Shown piece after piece: positions 23,519 to 33,500 of a stretch of 64,000 nucleotides of DNA. Below the pieces are notes generated by a model that was given only the letters and a program-made list of their open reading frames with translations, did no database searches and was not told where the DNA came from. Within the stretch, counting starts at the first letter, position 1. Every line of letters begins with the position of its first letter. The translations under genes were made by a program, and so were the position numbers. Source of the stretch: Chloroflexota bacterium (lineage in GTDB: Bacteria; Chloroflexota; UBA11872); contig JAPOYR010000010.1 in assembly GCA_026706485.1 (NCBI GenBank), positions 333,798 through 397,797 on the forward strand, in the 5' to 3' direction.

Positions 23519-25267
23519 CTAGTCCACGCGAGCCGAGCTGTCGGAAGCGAGTCGGTGTCGCAGATTCTCCAAAATGCGCTTTCGGCGCTCCTCGTAGAAG
23601 CGCAGAAATCCATTGACATCAGCCGGCACTTCACCGAGATCGTGCAGCTGGCAGTGATTTCGCCTCTCAGAGTCAGACGGGAGTTCCGCGCGCAGCCAGT
23701 CAGCCGGCGGCATGGCGCCCTTGCGCGAGTTCGTTGATCCCTCCAGGAGCTGGAGGTTGGCTAGACGGTTCATCCGCTCGCGAAATGCGGGGATCTTCTC
23801 CTCGTTGACTCCGGCCTTCTTCAGACACGCCGGTGTCATCAGCGCACGCGGAAAGACATGGTCGATGTGGAAGCGGTTTGTGGCCACGTCGACGAAATCG
23901 TACAGAAGGAACAGGAGGCTATAGGCATTACCACCGTACGTGGCGTCGGCAAAGTCTTGGATTTCCTCGTCGACAAAGGTGAGGCTCATGCCAGGCGGCA
24001 TCGCTTGCTCGATCGCGCGAGCCGGGAAGCCATCGTGACAGGACCTCTCCCGAATGGCCCTGCGGATTGCCACCAGCAAGTTATCGACACCGCCGCCCCA
24101 GATCCCGCGCTTTAGCAGGGAGCGAATCAGCCAGTTACGTATCGCCGCGCGATCCTCCACGCCCAGCGCTTGCTGACGGTGGTAGAGGAAGTACGCGATC
24201 GGCAACAGGGCATTTGCCGATGTCAGGCTCAGCCTGGAATACCCGAAAGATGAAACCAGTTCCACCGTTTCTGAGATTGTGCTTCTGATGCGATCCCATT
24301 GATCCTGAAGGGCGCCGATCTTCGATTTACCGAAGTTCTCGACCTTGAATCGGACGCTGCTGCTGTCCCCAAGCATCAGGCAGGCCTTGAGCACAAAGTC
24401 GTGGTCGAAAGAGAAGCCACTGCCAACGTTGTTGATCTCGTCAACCAGAGCATGGATTTCTTGCCGCGCGTCGACCTTGTCCCATTGGGCTACTGCCATG
24501 CTGAGAAGCATGTCCGAATATGAAAGGGGCGTGCCGCCGCTGTTGGTCCGTACAAAGATGTTGAGAACCCGTTCTGGGTCCTGGTCCGGCTCTTCGTAGG
24601 CCGAGACGGTGCCATTGCTGTGAACGACGTGGTGTAGCCGGTTGAGTATCTTCTGGGGCTCGCGCGTATCCGCGAGCCCCAGGTCATGAACGACGTCAAT
24701 CAGGTCTGCTGGATCCTCAACGTCAAGGATGTCTCCCACTCGGTACCAGTGTTCGTGGTCGTCACGGCAGTTCCGATCGTAGGCCTCCTTCTCCGGGAGC
24801 AGGCTGAATTTATACGCGAGCTCGTCGTCGTTCTCCGTCTGGGACGCGAGGAGATTCAAGTAGAGCCGTCGTTCCGGAAAGGCGTCCGGGTTGTTCCACC
24901 ACAGGCGTGGAAGTTTCCATCTCCCACTGCCGTGGAGTGCGACATTTAGCGCGGTCAAGCGTTGTTGTCCATCGAGCACCGCCGTCAGGCCGGGTACGGT
25001 GGACGGCGCCCCGTGGACGGGATTGTGGGGCTTCCGTTGATCGTAGTTCGTGATGAACTGGTAGAAGCTGTAACTCTTGGCAGTCTCGGGATCGACTCGC
25101 CAGAACAGGAAGGATCCAATCGGATAGCCGCGCATAAGGCTGTCAAAGAGCCTTTCGATCTGACGCGGCTGCCACACAAACTCCCGTTGAATGGCCGGAA
25201 GCAGGTACTGGTTGTTGTGAATGTGGCCGATCGCCTGCTTGATGGTGATTGGCGTCTGGAATGCCAC
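23519..25267 (-). CDS. GmrSD-type restriction protein (DUF262 + DUF1524/HNH)
   Basis: 582 residues. The DUF262 part has 'LLPAIQREFVWQPRQIERLF' at about residues 22-41, 'GLTAVLDGQQRLTALNVALH' near residue 95 (DGQQR binds nucleotide in the family) and 'FVRTNSGGTPLSYSDML' near 235. The C-terminal DUF1524 part has the HNH-type 'RFHIDHVFPRALM' near 470 and 'RMNRLANLQLLEGSTNSRKG' near 510. GmrSD proteins are type IV enzymes that cleave glucosylated or otherwise modified phage DNA in an NTP-dependent way. All key motifs are intact and the length is normal for a single-chain GmrSD. Two small membrane-protein genes lie upstream on the same strand, with gaps of 71 and 45 bases. Confidence 0.85.
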   Translation of the reverse strand: MAFQTPITIKQAIGHIHNNQYLLPAIQREFVWQPRQIERLFDSLMRGYPIGSFLFWRVDPETAKSYSFYQFITNYDQRKPHNPVHGAPSTVPGLTAVLDGQQRLTALNVALHGSGRWKLPRLWWNNPDAFPERRLYLNLLASQTENDDELAYKFSLLPEKEAYDRNCRDDHEHWYRVGDILDVEDPADLIDVVHDLGLADTREPQKILNRLHHVVHSNGTVSAYEEPDQDPERVLNIFVRTNSGGTPLSYSDMLLSMAVAQWDKVDARQEIHALVDEINNVGSGFSFDHDFVLKACLMLGDSSSVRFKVENFGKSKIGALQDQWDRIRSTISETVELVSSFGYSRLSLTSANALLPIAYFLYHRQQALGVEDRAAIRNWLIRSLLKRGIWGGGVDNLLVAIRRAIRERSCHDGFPARAIEQAMPPGMSLTFVDEEIQDFADATYGGNAYSLLFLLYDFVDVATNRFHIDHVFPRALMTPACLKKAGVNEEKIPAFRERMNRLANLQLLEGSTNSRKGAMPPADWLRAELPSDSERRNHCQLHDLGEVPADVNGFLRFYEERRKRILENLRHRLASDSSARVD

Positions 25268-25338
25268 GGATCTGCTCTCCTAGCGCTGTGCGCTTTCCAG
25301 TGCGACCGCGTCGGCGGGTGCTTGGCGGCAATACACTA

Positions 25339-25743
25339 TCATTCGCCAACATCGAGTCTTTCGTGTATCGCCATCCGAATACGTATGAGTGCGGCCAGCA
25401 TCTGGTTTTGCTTGGAGGATAGTCTTGCATTCTTCTTATCGTCACAAGTCAATTCTTCCAATATGTGACTCATCGCTAAAATGTGACTCTGAATCCTCCG
25501 CACATCGATCTCGGCATTCGAAAGGCGTGTAGATACATCATCGTTAAACGCTTTCTGTGTTCGCGGGAAGGTCCACGGGTGGCGTGCATAGTTGAGCGCC
25601 CCTTTCAGCAGTCGCCATAGCCGTCGGCAGCCGCCGCGTACCTGTGCTGGGATTCTTGGCAAATTGATCCATCTGATGATTGCCCCAACAGAGACAACCA
25701 ACGTGCCTATCGCAGCGGCAATGTAAACGGCTTCAGGTGTCAT
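25339..25743 (-). CDS. Membrane protein with helical cytoplasmic domain
   Basis: 134 residues. One N-terminal helix (about residues 5-25, AVYIAAAIGTLVVSVGAIIR) then a helical, charged domain (TRLSNAEIDVRRIQSHILAM, SHILEELTCDDKKNARLSSK) that could be a coiled coil. No family recognised. Located between the GmrSD gene and another membrane-protein gene, all on the minus strand, so it may be an accessory of that defence gene. Confidence 0.5.
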   Translation of the reverse strand: MTPEAVYIAAAIGTLVVSVGAIIRWINLPRIPAQVRGGCRRLWRLLKGALNYARHPWTFPRTQKAFNDDVSTRLSNAEIDVRRIQSHILAMSHILEELTCDDKKNARLSSKQNQMLAALIRIRMAIHERLDVGE

Positions 25744-25788
25744 CGTGCGTTACCCGCGTGCATGGGACTGGCGCATGGTCGTCGCTGC

Positions 25789-26241
25789 TTACGCCGACCA
25801 ATCGGGTCCGCCGGTCAAGAGCCTACGAGCGACGAATTCGCGAATGCGCCAGCGACTCGATCCGACCCACCCCAGAAAGGCAAGACCGACCACGGCAATT
25901 GGGCCGAAGATCCCGCACATGAACAGGGTCGAGAGCCGCAGTTCTTTCCAGGACTGCGGTACTTCAATGTCCTCAAACAGTTCAGGCGGAACACGATCGT
26001 CACCGGGTGCTGCGTCCAAAGCTATGCGTCGGGGCTCTTGAAGAGCCATGCGTGGGAGCTCTTCCGGGTAAGCATCCGGGTATGTCTCCTTGTGAATCTG
26101 CTCGTGCGTGCGTCGTCGTGCGCGAGGGGACGCTAGGCTCCTGATCACGTAGAACGATCCGTAGACGCCGATGGATACCCACGCGATCAGGGCAAGAAGC
26201 CCGTGCTGGAAGATCTGCACCCACTCTAGTGGACCATTCAT
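25789..26241 (-). CDS. Two-helix membrane protein of unknown function
   Basis: 150 residues. Hydrophobic helices at about residues 12-32 (GLLALIAWVSIGVYGSFYVI) and 106-126 (TLFMCGIFGPIAVVGLAFLG) frame an acidic middle domain. It starts just after the end of the broken methyltransferase gene (26246). No family recognised. With 25339 it forms a pair of small membrane proteins ahead of the GmrSD gene. Confidence 0.5.
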   Translation of the reverse strand: MNGPLEWVQIFQHGLLALIAWVSIGVYGSFYVIRSLASPRARRRTHEQIHKETYPDAYPEELPRMALQEPRRIALDAAPGDDRVPPELFEDIEVPQSWKELRLSTLFMCGIFGPIAVVGLAFLGWVGSSRWRIREFVARRLLTGGPDWSA

Positions 26242-26245
26242 CAGT

Positions 26246-27591
26246 TCAACCCCCCGCCATGTATCCCAGCCGCCGATTCCGGCGCCGCAGCCCAGAGAGC
26301 GTGTAGATTTTGCCCTTGAGTCGGTTGCACGGGCCGCAGAGCAGCACGCGGTTGGTGATGTGGTTCAGGCCGCCGTCGGAGCGCGGCGTGTTGTGATCCA
26401 GCTCGAGGTAGCGCGGGTAGTCGAAGGTACGGTCGCAGCCCGGGCAGCGTGAGCCGTGCTGCGCCAGCTGGTAGTCGTAAGTCTCGACGCGTGACATGCG
26501 CAGTCCCTCCGGCTCGGCGTAGCGCACCGTGACCTGGAGGAACGGCACGGCTTCCTGGCCGTCGTCGGTGCGCACGGGCGGCTCGGTGACGTAGTGGATC
26601 TGCGGGTCGGCGTCGGTGAGCAGCTGGCGGTTGTCGGCCATGCGCTGGCGGACGATATCCACGGCGCCCGCCCAGATGTCCATGGCGACCCAATGGCGGC
26701 CCAGGCGTTCGGCGGCGATGGGCATGGTGGCGTAGCCGGCGAACCGGTCGAGGACGATGTCGCCGGGGTTGCTGCTGGCGTTGATGATGCGCTGGTAGAG
26801 GGGGCGAGACTGTTGGGTGGGCCAGCCAGTGCGCTCTTTGGCTGATGACGAAAGCACGGTCATCGCCCACCCATCCGACACCGCTTTGCCCTCGGCGATA
26901 ATCTCTGAGATTCGCTTGAGCCTGCTCTTGCTATATCCCCGGCCACCAGGCATCCATATCCACTCTGTTCCGTCGTCGTCAAGGTGGACCTCTTGCTTTC
27001 GTGTCTTGATGATCTCCTCACGAGTACACGGGATCTTCGGCATCGTGATTCTGGCTGCCGGCGATTTAGCATAGAACAAGATTACGTCATGCTTTCGGTG
27101 TTGATTCGATCAAGGTACATCAGGCGGAATGTATAGTCCCAAATGATCTCGTTTCTGAAGTTCCCCCGCCCAAACATCACATCCAGCAGCGCCTTGAGGT
27201 AGTGGCTTGTCGTCGGGTCGCAGTGGAGGTGCAGGCTCCCGTCGTCCCGCAGCACGCGCCGCATTTTGATCGGCCGCACGCCCATGAAGCACAGGAACGC
27301 CGCCATGTCCTCGCCCCAGGCCGCCCGGGCCGCGTCGATGACCTGCCACACCTCCGGCCAGTCGTCTTGAATCTGATCGATCCACTCGCCCTCCACGTCG
27401 TCGGCCCACTACCAGCGGTCCTGGAACTTCCCGCCGCTCGCCAATCTGTCGGGCGTGGCGTGGAAGTCGCGGCCCGTGTTGAACGGCGGGTCAGTGGCGA
27501 TCAGGTGGACGCTGCCGGAGTTCATGCCGCGCAGGAAGTCGAGGTTATCTTCGTGAAAAAGCGTCCGGTTGGCGAAGTTCGGCTCAGCCAT
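26246..27591 (-). pseudogene. DNA methyltransferase fused to HNH nuclease, broken by a stop and a frameshift
   Basis: Three pieces make one gene. Piece 1 (27591-27409): MAEPNFANRTLFHEDNLDFL to 'LIATDPPFNTGRDF', the DPPF catalytic motif of N4/N6 methyltransferases. It ends at TAG (27409-27411), after which the same frame continues WADDVEGEWIDQIQ. Piece 2 runs on to 'LHLHCDPTTSHYLKALLDVM' and 'NFRNEIIWDYTF', then leaves frame near 27085. The lost frame is KHDVILFYAKSP. Piece 3 holds 'PGDIVLDRFAGYATMPIAAE' (SAM-binding motif I region) and a C-terminal HNH domain, 'CPGCDRTFDYPRYLELDHNT' to 'LLCGPCNRLKG'. Methyltransferase plus HNH in one chain suggests self-marking with cleavage. The two lesions should inactivate the methylase, although an internal start could still give the HNH part. 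Confidence 0.75.
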
Positions 27592-27844
27592 CCGCGCTCG
27601 GCTCGCGCCATTCGATCAATGCCAGCATGCCCGGCGACGGTCGGTAGGACAGGGGATGCCCGGATTCCGGGAGATGCTTCGAAACTCGCGCCTGCACCTG
27701 CTTGCGTGTGGGCGGGCGTCCCTCCCCGTTTCCCTTCTGCCTGACATAGAGGCGGCACCGCGCGATCTCTTCGGTCACGAACGTCACATGACGCGGTTCA
27801 CCGGCGCGCACCAGCACGTCGCGGATGGCCTCACGATGCGTCAT
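27584..27844 (-). CDS. Small hypothetical protein upstream of the broken methyltransferase
   Basis: 86 residues: MTHREAIRDVLVRAGEPRHV, then 'VTEEIARCRLYVRQKGNGEG' and 'RKQVQARVSKHLPESGHPLS'. The order helix, short link, 'ARxSKHxxxxG' resembles a winged helix used in small regulators of restriction genes. This is inferred, not recognised by family. Its end overlaps the methyltransferase ATG by eight bases, so they were co-translated. Confidence 0.5.
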   Translation of the reverse strand: MTHREAIRDVLVRAGEPRHVTFVTEEIARCRLYVRQKGNGEGRPPTRKQVQARVSKHLPESGHPLSYRPSPGMLALIEWREPSADG

Positions 27845-27892
27845 GCGTTCTCTCCCTTCTCCTTGGCTCCGCGGACTGTTTCCGTAGGCGTC

Positions 27893-28096
27893 CTAATCAC
27901 GTGGCGCGAGCGGGCTGGTATCGCGAGGGTCGGCGGGCTGCTTTGGGCGCATATCTGGATAGGGACGCATACCTGGCCCGCGCGGCCTGCCTTCCCTTTC
28001 AGGAGGTAGAGACGGCGTCCCTCCAAAATAAGGGGCATTTGGGGCGTCATCGTAGGGGGCGAGGAGTTCTGAATTGCCCATCAAACCGATGGCCAC
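27893..28096 (-). CDS. 67-residue Pro/Arg-rich hypothetical protein
   Basis: GTG start just after the stop of the 28098 gene. MAIGLMGNSELLAPYDDAPN, APYFGGTPSLPPEREGRPRG and so on; disordered composition. Recorded because it fits the tightly packed chain of small genes here. Could be spurious. Confidence 0.3.
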   Translation of the reverse strand: MAIGLMGNSELLAPYDDAPNAPYFGGTPSLPPEREGRPRGPGMRPYPDMRPKQPADPRDTSPLAPRD

Positions 28097-28097
28097 C

Positions 28098-28214
28098 CTA
28101 CCACTCGCCCTTTAGTGTTTTCCGGTCACGCCAGCACTTCGGGCAGTACGGGCCGTATGGTTCTTCTTGAACCAGCAGGGTGCGGCAATCGGAGCATAGA
28201 CCGTCATTCGGCAC
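28098..28214 (-). CDS. 38-residue zinc-ribbon protein
   Basis: GTG start: MPNDGLCSDCRTLLVQEEPY, GPYCPKCWRDRKTLKGEW. Two CxxC pairs 16 residues apart form a compact zinc ribbon, typical of tiny phage and plasmid proteins. A longer frame upstream (to 28343) has shadow-like composition, so the GTG at 28214 is preferred. Confidence 0.5.
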   Translation of the reverse strand: MPNDGLCSDCRTLLVQEEPYGPYCPKCWRDRKTLKGEW

Positions 28215-28236
28215 GGCTATCCCCAGTTCCCCCGGC

Positions 28237-28545
28237 TTATCCCCGAGCCAGCTGGCTGATGTTCGTCTCGAGGATCCACGGGCGACACCCGCGCACGACC
28301 GCGCGGGCGGGCGCCTGTAGCTCCGGCTCCTGCGCCAGGTCAATCGACGACCACGTCGGATGGTCGCGGAACTCCCGCTCGAGCTGGTCGCGAAACGTGT
28401 CGAGCGAGTCCAGGCAATACCTCGGGCCGCCGACGATGTCCGGCTGGGCGCTGGCGTTGTTGAGCGGCACCGCGATCCTCATGAGGGCCGCGCCCGCCAG
28501 CAGGAACTGCACCGCCTTGGTCATGATCCGGTCGCGGCGGATCAC
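28237..28545 (-). CDS. Hypothetical protein, 102 residues
   Basis: GTG start overlapping the 28542 gene stop (GTGA). An N-terminal hydrophobic stretch (VQFLLAGAALMRIAVPLNNA) precedes 'RYCLDSLDTFRDQLEREFRD' and 'CRPWILETNISQL'. No family recognised. Part of a run of small overlapping genes that looks like the early region of a phage or integrative element. Confidence 0.4.
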   Translation of the reverse strand: MIRRDRIMTKAVQFLLAGAALMRIAVPLNNASAQPDIVGGPRYCLDSLDTFRDQLEREFRDHPTWSSIDLAQEPELQAPARAVVRGCRPWILETNISQLARG

Positions 28546-28853
28546 TCGGGCGGCGGCGGCTCGGCACGGCGAAGCGAGAGCGCCTGAGCCAGGACTTCCT
28601 GGTCTGCCCGCACCACTTGCTGAAGTGCAACGAGAGACTCGGCAATCTTGCGAATGCTGAGCTCCTGCAACTCATCGTCGGAAGTCGCGCCAGCCAACCG
28701 CTCAAGGGATTCCTGTGCCTCGTCGTGCAATTGCGGACGGCAGTATTCGCAGTCATAGGGTCCGACGTCTTGACCGCAGTCTTCAGCGGCCCGATGTGCG
28801 CCAGCATAGGTGGCATACGTGCCGCCGCTCAGGGGATGCCAGCGAGTGTTCAT
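28542..28853 (-). CDS. Hypothetical protein with CxxC motif, 103 residues
   Basis: ATG at 28853 chosen because the longer frame upstream is Gly/Pro-rich and lacks a start signal. MNTRWHPLSGGTYATYAGAH, then 'DCGQDVGPYDCEYCRPQLHD', a possible zinc site, and a helical C-terminus (ALQQVVRADQEVLAQALSLR). Family unknown. Overlaps 28237 by four bases. Confidence 0.4.
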   Translation of the reverse strand: MNTRWHPLSGGTYATYAGAHRAAEDCGQDVGPYDCEYCRPQLHDEAQESLERLAGATSDDELQELSIRKIAESLVALQQVVRADQEVLAQALSLRRAEPPPPE

Positions 28854-29132
28854 GGTTCGGTGGCCACCAGGCCCGGCGAATGAACAGGAAAGCCGATGAA
28901 TCCTGGTATACCGGCCAGCGCCGTGGTTTTCCCCCACCACGAAGCCGCCAGGCCCCCGCGCTAGCATCCGCCAGCCTCCCCAGGACATCGCAGCAGGCGC
29001 CGGGACCACCCAAGGCCACGCGTGCGCTCCCACGGCTCGCCGGCGCGCACCAGCACGGCGTTGGTCATGCCGCGGTCGCGGGGAGCATGTCAGGTCGATC
29101 CGCTAGCTGGTTGCCGTTCCCAAATCGCTCGG

Positions 29133-29450
29133 CTACAGGATCGTCGTAGGGCGTTGATGCCATTGGATGTCCCGCCGACACAGCAATGCAGACGCACAGG
29201 AGGGTAGCAGGCACCGCGGGAAACTCTCGGAGAGTCTCCGAGAGGGCGCTTGCGGGGGCCCAATCCGCGAACTACGGTGCTGGCAGGTGGAGCACCGCCG
29301 GTCGCCCGGCAGCAGCGTGCTTCGCGCCACATCCATCCCAATCGGCCAGAACGGACAATCCGGTCGCCAGTGCGCCAGGGCACGGCGACTATGGCGCAGC
29401 CGATAGCGCGCGGGCAGATTCTCATGGTCACTTGAATGTTGAGCGCTCAT
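29133..29450 (-). CDS. Possible small protein, 105 residues
   Basis: MSAQHSSDHENLPARYRLRH, then 'WRPDCPFWPIGMDVARSTLL', 'GDRRCSTC'. Cys-x-x-Cys with an upstream Cys could bind zinc. The C-terminal half is Arg/Ser-rich and less convincing. It continues the string of small genes in this region. Confidence 0.3.
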   Translation of the reverse strand: MSAQHSSDHENLPARYRLRHSRRALAHWRPDCPFWPIGMDVARSTLLPGDRRCSTCQHRSSRIGPPQAPSRRLSESFPRCLLPSCASALLCRRDIQWHQRPTTIL

Positions 29451-29548
29451 TGGCAGCGCCCCCACAATACGTGTGCTGCCGTGTCGGCGCCGTGCATCTC
29501 GACCAGTCGTACGGCCCCACAACTGCAGGACCTGCCGACCCGAAAGGA

Positions 29549-29674
29549 TTGTCTGACGTGCTTGACTTGGAGTTCTTTCAGTTGGTCCTGCTCCTGTTTG
29601 CCATCTGACTGATCAGCATGCTCTCCATGCTTGGCCTCTGGGCTCTCTGGCAGGGCGTGCAGGGACGCTTGTAG
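29549..29674 (+). pseudogene. Small membrane protein interrupted by TGA
   Basis: TTG (or GTG at 29558) after GAAAGGA: LSDVLDLEFFQLVLLLFAI, TGA at 29606-29608, then LISMLSMLGLWALWQGVQGR L. The two hydrophobic halves read as one helical hairpin or long helix in one frame, with the stop exactly in the middle. A Trp codon at the stop would restore a 41-residue protein. Confidence 0.35.
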
Positions 29675-30055
29675 CGCGCCCATAAGCGGACGGGCCGGCC
29701 CGGACGCGACGTATCGGGTGTACGTGAATTGGGCTATGCGACCGTTCATTTGCCCGATTACCACGTCAACACGCGCGGGCGCGAGCTGCGCACGAGCGGT
29801 CGGCCCATAGCCTCGCAGTGCCTTGGACCGTTCCCGGCCCTCAAGCGCGCCTGGGTGGTGGCGAACATCGAGGGCCTCGTTCGCCGGCGCTGCCAGTCCT
29901 GCTGGCCCAGCGTCAGGCACTGATTGGTCTTAGCTTGGCCGCTGGCCTACATCTGGCGAGTGGAGACAGCTGCGGCGGAGGGAGGGCATAAGAGAGGCGC
30001 GTCGTGACAGGTGCGGGGTGTCGAGTTCGCGCCTGGCCCGGCAGGAGGCAATAAA
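29675..30055. other. No secure gene
   Basis: A plus-strand frame at 29729-29923 (MGYATVHLPDYHVNTRGREL ...) has a plausible start but unremarkable composition. I do not call it. Confidence 0.3.
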
Positions 30056-30226
30056 ATGCCCCGCCACCCAGGAGGCAAAGTGATCCACTACCACTACACG
30101 GATGCGTTTGACCGGTTTGAGTATCTTGACTCTCTCGTGCAATACGACCTAGACCAGTTCTGCACGCTCGGATGCTTTGACTGGAGGGGGCGGGGACGGT
30201 TCCCCGCAGCAGTCGGGAGAGATTGA
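30056..30226 (+). CDS. 56-residue hypothetical protein
   Basis: The ribosome-binding site GCAGGAGG is ideally placed before the ATG. MPRHPGGKVIHYHYTDAFDR, FEYLDSLVQYDLDQFCTLGC and so on: hydrophilic, aromatic-rich, two Cys. The strong start signal is the main evidence. No family. Confidence 0.4.
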   Translation: MPRHPGGKVIHYHYTDAFDRFEYLDSLVQYDLDQFCTLGCFDWRGRGRFPAAVGRD

Positions 30227-30572
30227 AGCCGTACGGGAGCGTTGGCCCCCGCTTTCGGAGGGGCTCGTTGGTGGCAGCCTCGACCGGTTACTCGAGTCGA
30301 AGCAGGCAGTTGATGCACTGGCGGCACGACGCCGTCGCCGATGAAGTTCGATTCCGCCGAACTAGCTTGGCGCAATCTGGAGTTCTGACGTCGGCCGACT
30401 GCCACTGATCGGTGGGCATTCGAATCGGCGGCAGATCGAGGACTACGCGAACGGGTTGTCACTCCCGGCCTGGATCGTTCGGGGCGTCACCGAAGTCGTC
30501 CAGCGCAAGCGTGCCTACATCCGTCTACCCGAGACCACCGAAGTTGTGCTCGTCCCAAGTTGTAGCGACCGG
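30227..30572. other. No secure gene; possible truncated 3' end of a gene
   Basis: A plus-strand frame from a TAG near 30362 (LPLIGGHSNRRQIEDYANGL, SLPAWIVRGVTEVVQRKRAY, IRLPETTEVVLVP) has coding-like composition but no start. It runs antisense into the STAND gene. It may be a gene fragment. Confidence 0.25.
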
Positions 30573-33500
30573 TCAGCGCTCGTACTGCTTCCTCAACTGC
30601 TCATTGAGCCCGTAGAAGCCTGCACGCACCATCTTGTCGATCACATCGAGAATGCGCTTTCGAAGCGCAGGCTCGCTCGTCTCCTCATGCAGTCGAACCA
30701 TCAGCGGCGACAAGTTGTGGGCGACACCTGCCTCCTTGAAGTGGATCGAGCTCGCCTTGGAGCCATACGCAAGAACTGCACGCTCCGCCAAGTCGCACAG
30801 TTCGATAGGGAGTGGTTGTTGCGTGTTTCGTAGGCGGTGCACTAGCGACGTTAAGTCGGACCCAGAGTCCATTGATTGCGCAAACGCAGCGATGAGGGGG
30901 CCCCGCGATGCGATCTGATCGGGCCCCAGTGCGCTCCAGCACTCGCCGGCTGCCCGCCGAACGGCTTCACTCTCATCCACAAAGGACTCTCGCAGGCGTT
31001 TCTCGCACTCGACCCCAACGGTCTTATCGGACAGGTTGTGGGCGTAGACACTAGCAGCGCCAACCCGCGCTACCTCGCCCATCCCAAGCAAACTGTCGCC
31101 ATCTTCACGGGCCTCGTCCAGCCAGAGCGCGGCGAGAGCAATGTGTCTTGCCCCAGCCCGCGCCGCAGCAGGCTGGGAGGACTTCAACATCCGCCGAAGG
31201 ACTGTTCTGACTGCCGGATAGTCACGGAAGATTGCGTAGTTGAGAAACCGTTCGACGAACTGGTACCCAAGGATTGCATCGGCTCCCTCAGCAAGTCTTT
31301 CGAAGCAACCAAAGGCATCGCCGCGGTGCGCGTCTAGGATGGCAAGCAGCGACTCAACTGCCACCGATCGCACGGCGAGCACTGGATCTTCCACGAGGTG
31401 CTGGATGGTGGGCTTGAGACGAGTCCAGCGGCCTTTGTCCGCGAAGAGCAACCGAGCCAGAGCCGTTGCCGCGGCGCCACGCGCCGAATTGATGGCCTGG
31501 GTGACCGGATCTCCGAAGCCGCCGGCTTCCTGCCATTTGTCAGACTCTGGATCAGGATCGTCTTGAGCAACGCGGACTAACATCTCGACGATGTCGTCCG
31601 AAAGATCCTCCTCTGCCAGCGCTCCTATAGCATTCGCGATTTCTCTTCCAGGGACTTGGACACCAACGTGTGCAATGCGGCGCAAGACCGAGCACGCTTG
31701 GTCACGCGTTCCGGACCGGCCAACTTCGTTCTCGTGAGCTGTGAGTCCTCGGAGGATGGCCTCGAAGTAGATTGGCGTGTGCGTTGCATCCATCCGATTT
31801 GCCAGCGCAGCAAAGCGCGCTGGCTCCTTGCGCACCAACGTCGTGAGACCGCGCGACAGTTCAACTGCGCCGCCCACGAACCGTCCTCCACGAAAGGTTG
31901 CCCTGGGTTTGGCGTACGCGGCCATCGCCGAGAGCCAGTGATCGTCCGACATACTCAACTGGGCCTCAGCGGGGATGGGGGGACCCGCCGCCTGGAATCC
32001 GTGCTCCGCAGCCGGTGGACGTGCGGCACCACGCTCTGAAGCCTTAGGAAATCGGCGATCAAGTTCCTGGATCCGCCGATGTGTCGTCCCCGCGATCCGT
32101 TCTTGGGCAAGGGCGCGCAGTAGCGCGAGTTCGGTGCGGCCTACGAATCGTTCGTCGCGTTCCCAGCTTGGCGTAAAGTGCAATATGGCGCTCTCAAGCT
32201 GTTTGAACGACATCTGAGAGCAGACTGCCGATGCTGCAGCTACGGCAGTTCGGCTGACGGCTGCGATAGCGTCTGTTTCTCCCATCGAGACGTCATATCC
32301 GATATCAAGCCGCTGGGCCGGGCAACGCAGAAGGAAGCGCACAATGCGCTCCGCGTAGTAGTCCGGGTTTGCGCTCCAGGTCTGAAGTAGCAGCGCAGAA
32401 ATCCACTTTCCGTCGCTCCTGCGCTCTTTGCCCACGATGCAATCGAGTTCCGTGGGGTTGTTCTTGGCAATCAGTCTCATCGCCTTTGCGAGCGCCTCTC
32501 GGAGTTGATCATCTGGCTTCCCGTGCATGCCGGGTGCCACGATCCATCTCTTTGGGACCCTCAGGTCGAAGCTCGCAAATCTTGGGAACAGCTCCCGAAC
32601 AAACGCGCAGGGTGCACCTGTCGCGCACTCCTCGATTACGTGCGCGCTGAACTGACTCGAGGTGACCAGTCCTGTCTCTTCGCCGAATGGATCGTTGCGG
32701 CCGAGTTCGATAGCACGGATGCACTGCCGGTCGAACCATGCCGCCAACACCCTTGCGGTAAACTTTGGTCTCTCGATACTCGGCGCATACCAGATCGACC
32801 ACCAGTCGTCATTGATCGCAATCATCGGTCTTGCTTCATCAAGCGTTCCGACAGAAATTAGGGCGATAACCAAATCCTGCATCTCGGAGCTCGTATAGCC
32901 GTATCCGCCCGCAACCAGCGACCGCAATCGGTCGCGCCATTTGCTAGACCCTCCGCGGAACGACTCAACCATCGCAGCTACCACCGACGATCTCGCATTA
33001 AGTACGTCGGTCATTCGAATCAGCCAAATGGCGCGGTCGATGTGTTCGTCATCACGGCTTAGCCACGACTCCCACCGACCCATTTCTTGAAGTACATCGA
33101 ACCAGGGCACGGAATTTGCGATGACGTTCCACGCGTGCCAGTCTAGTTCATCTGTGAGATTTTCAATTACCTGCCACTCATCACTGGTTGGATTTGGCAG
33201 TGCGCCAAGCCAATCTAGAACGACCTTCTTGATGTGGAATCGGACACTTTTGCTTTCGAGAAGGCTGCTTAGCGTACGCAGGTAGCGAAATCGATCGGGT
33301 TCACGATCTCGGAGGAATGCGAGTACTTGCCTGACCTGTGACCGGCGAAACAGGTGCTGTTCGTCAGACGAAAGCCATTGAACTAAGTCGCTATTCTTCC
33401 GGAGGAACGTTCTCGCAAACGCGTAGTCAAAGAACGACTCATGGAAGAACCGAATAGTGCGACAGTGAACGTACACAACCGCCTCTGATGCCAGCGCCCC

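Noticed and set aside
12707-27591. Recoded TAG/TGA codons (alternative genetic code or suppression)
   Set aside because: Stops coincide with frameshifts, deletions and missing partners in the same genes, while large intact genes use normal stops. Pseudogene decay explains it better.
29447-29920. A 157-residue minus-strand protein
   Set aside because: Composition is Ala/Gly/Arg shadow-like and it runs antisense to better small plus-strand frames.
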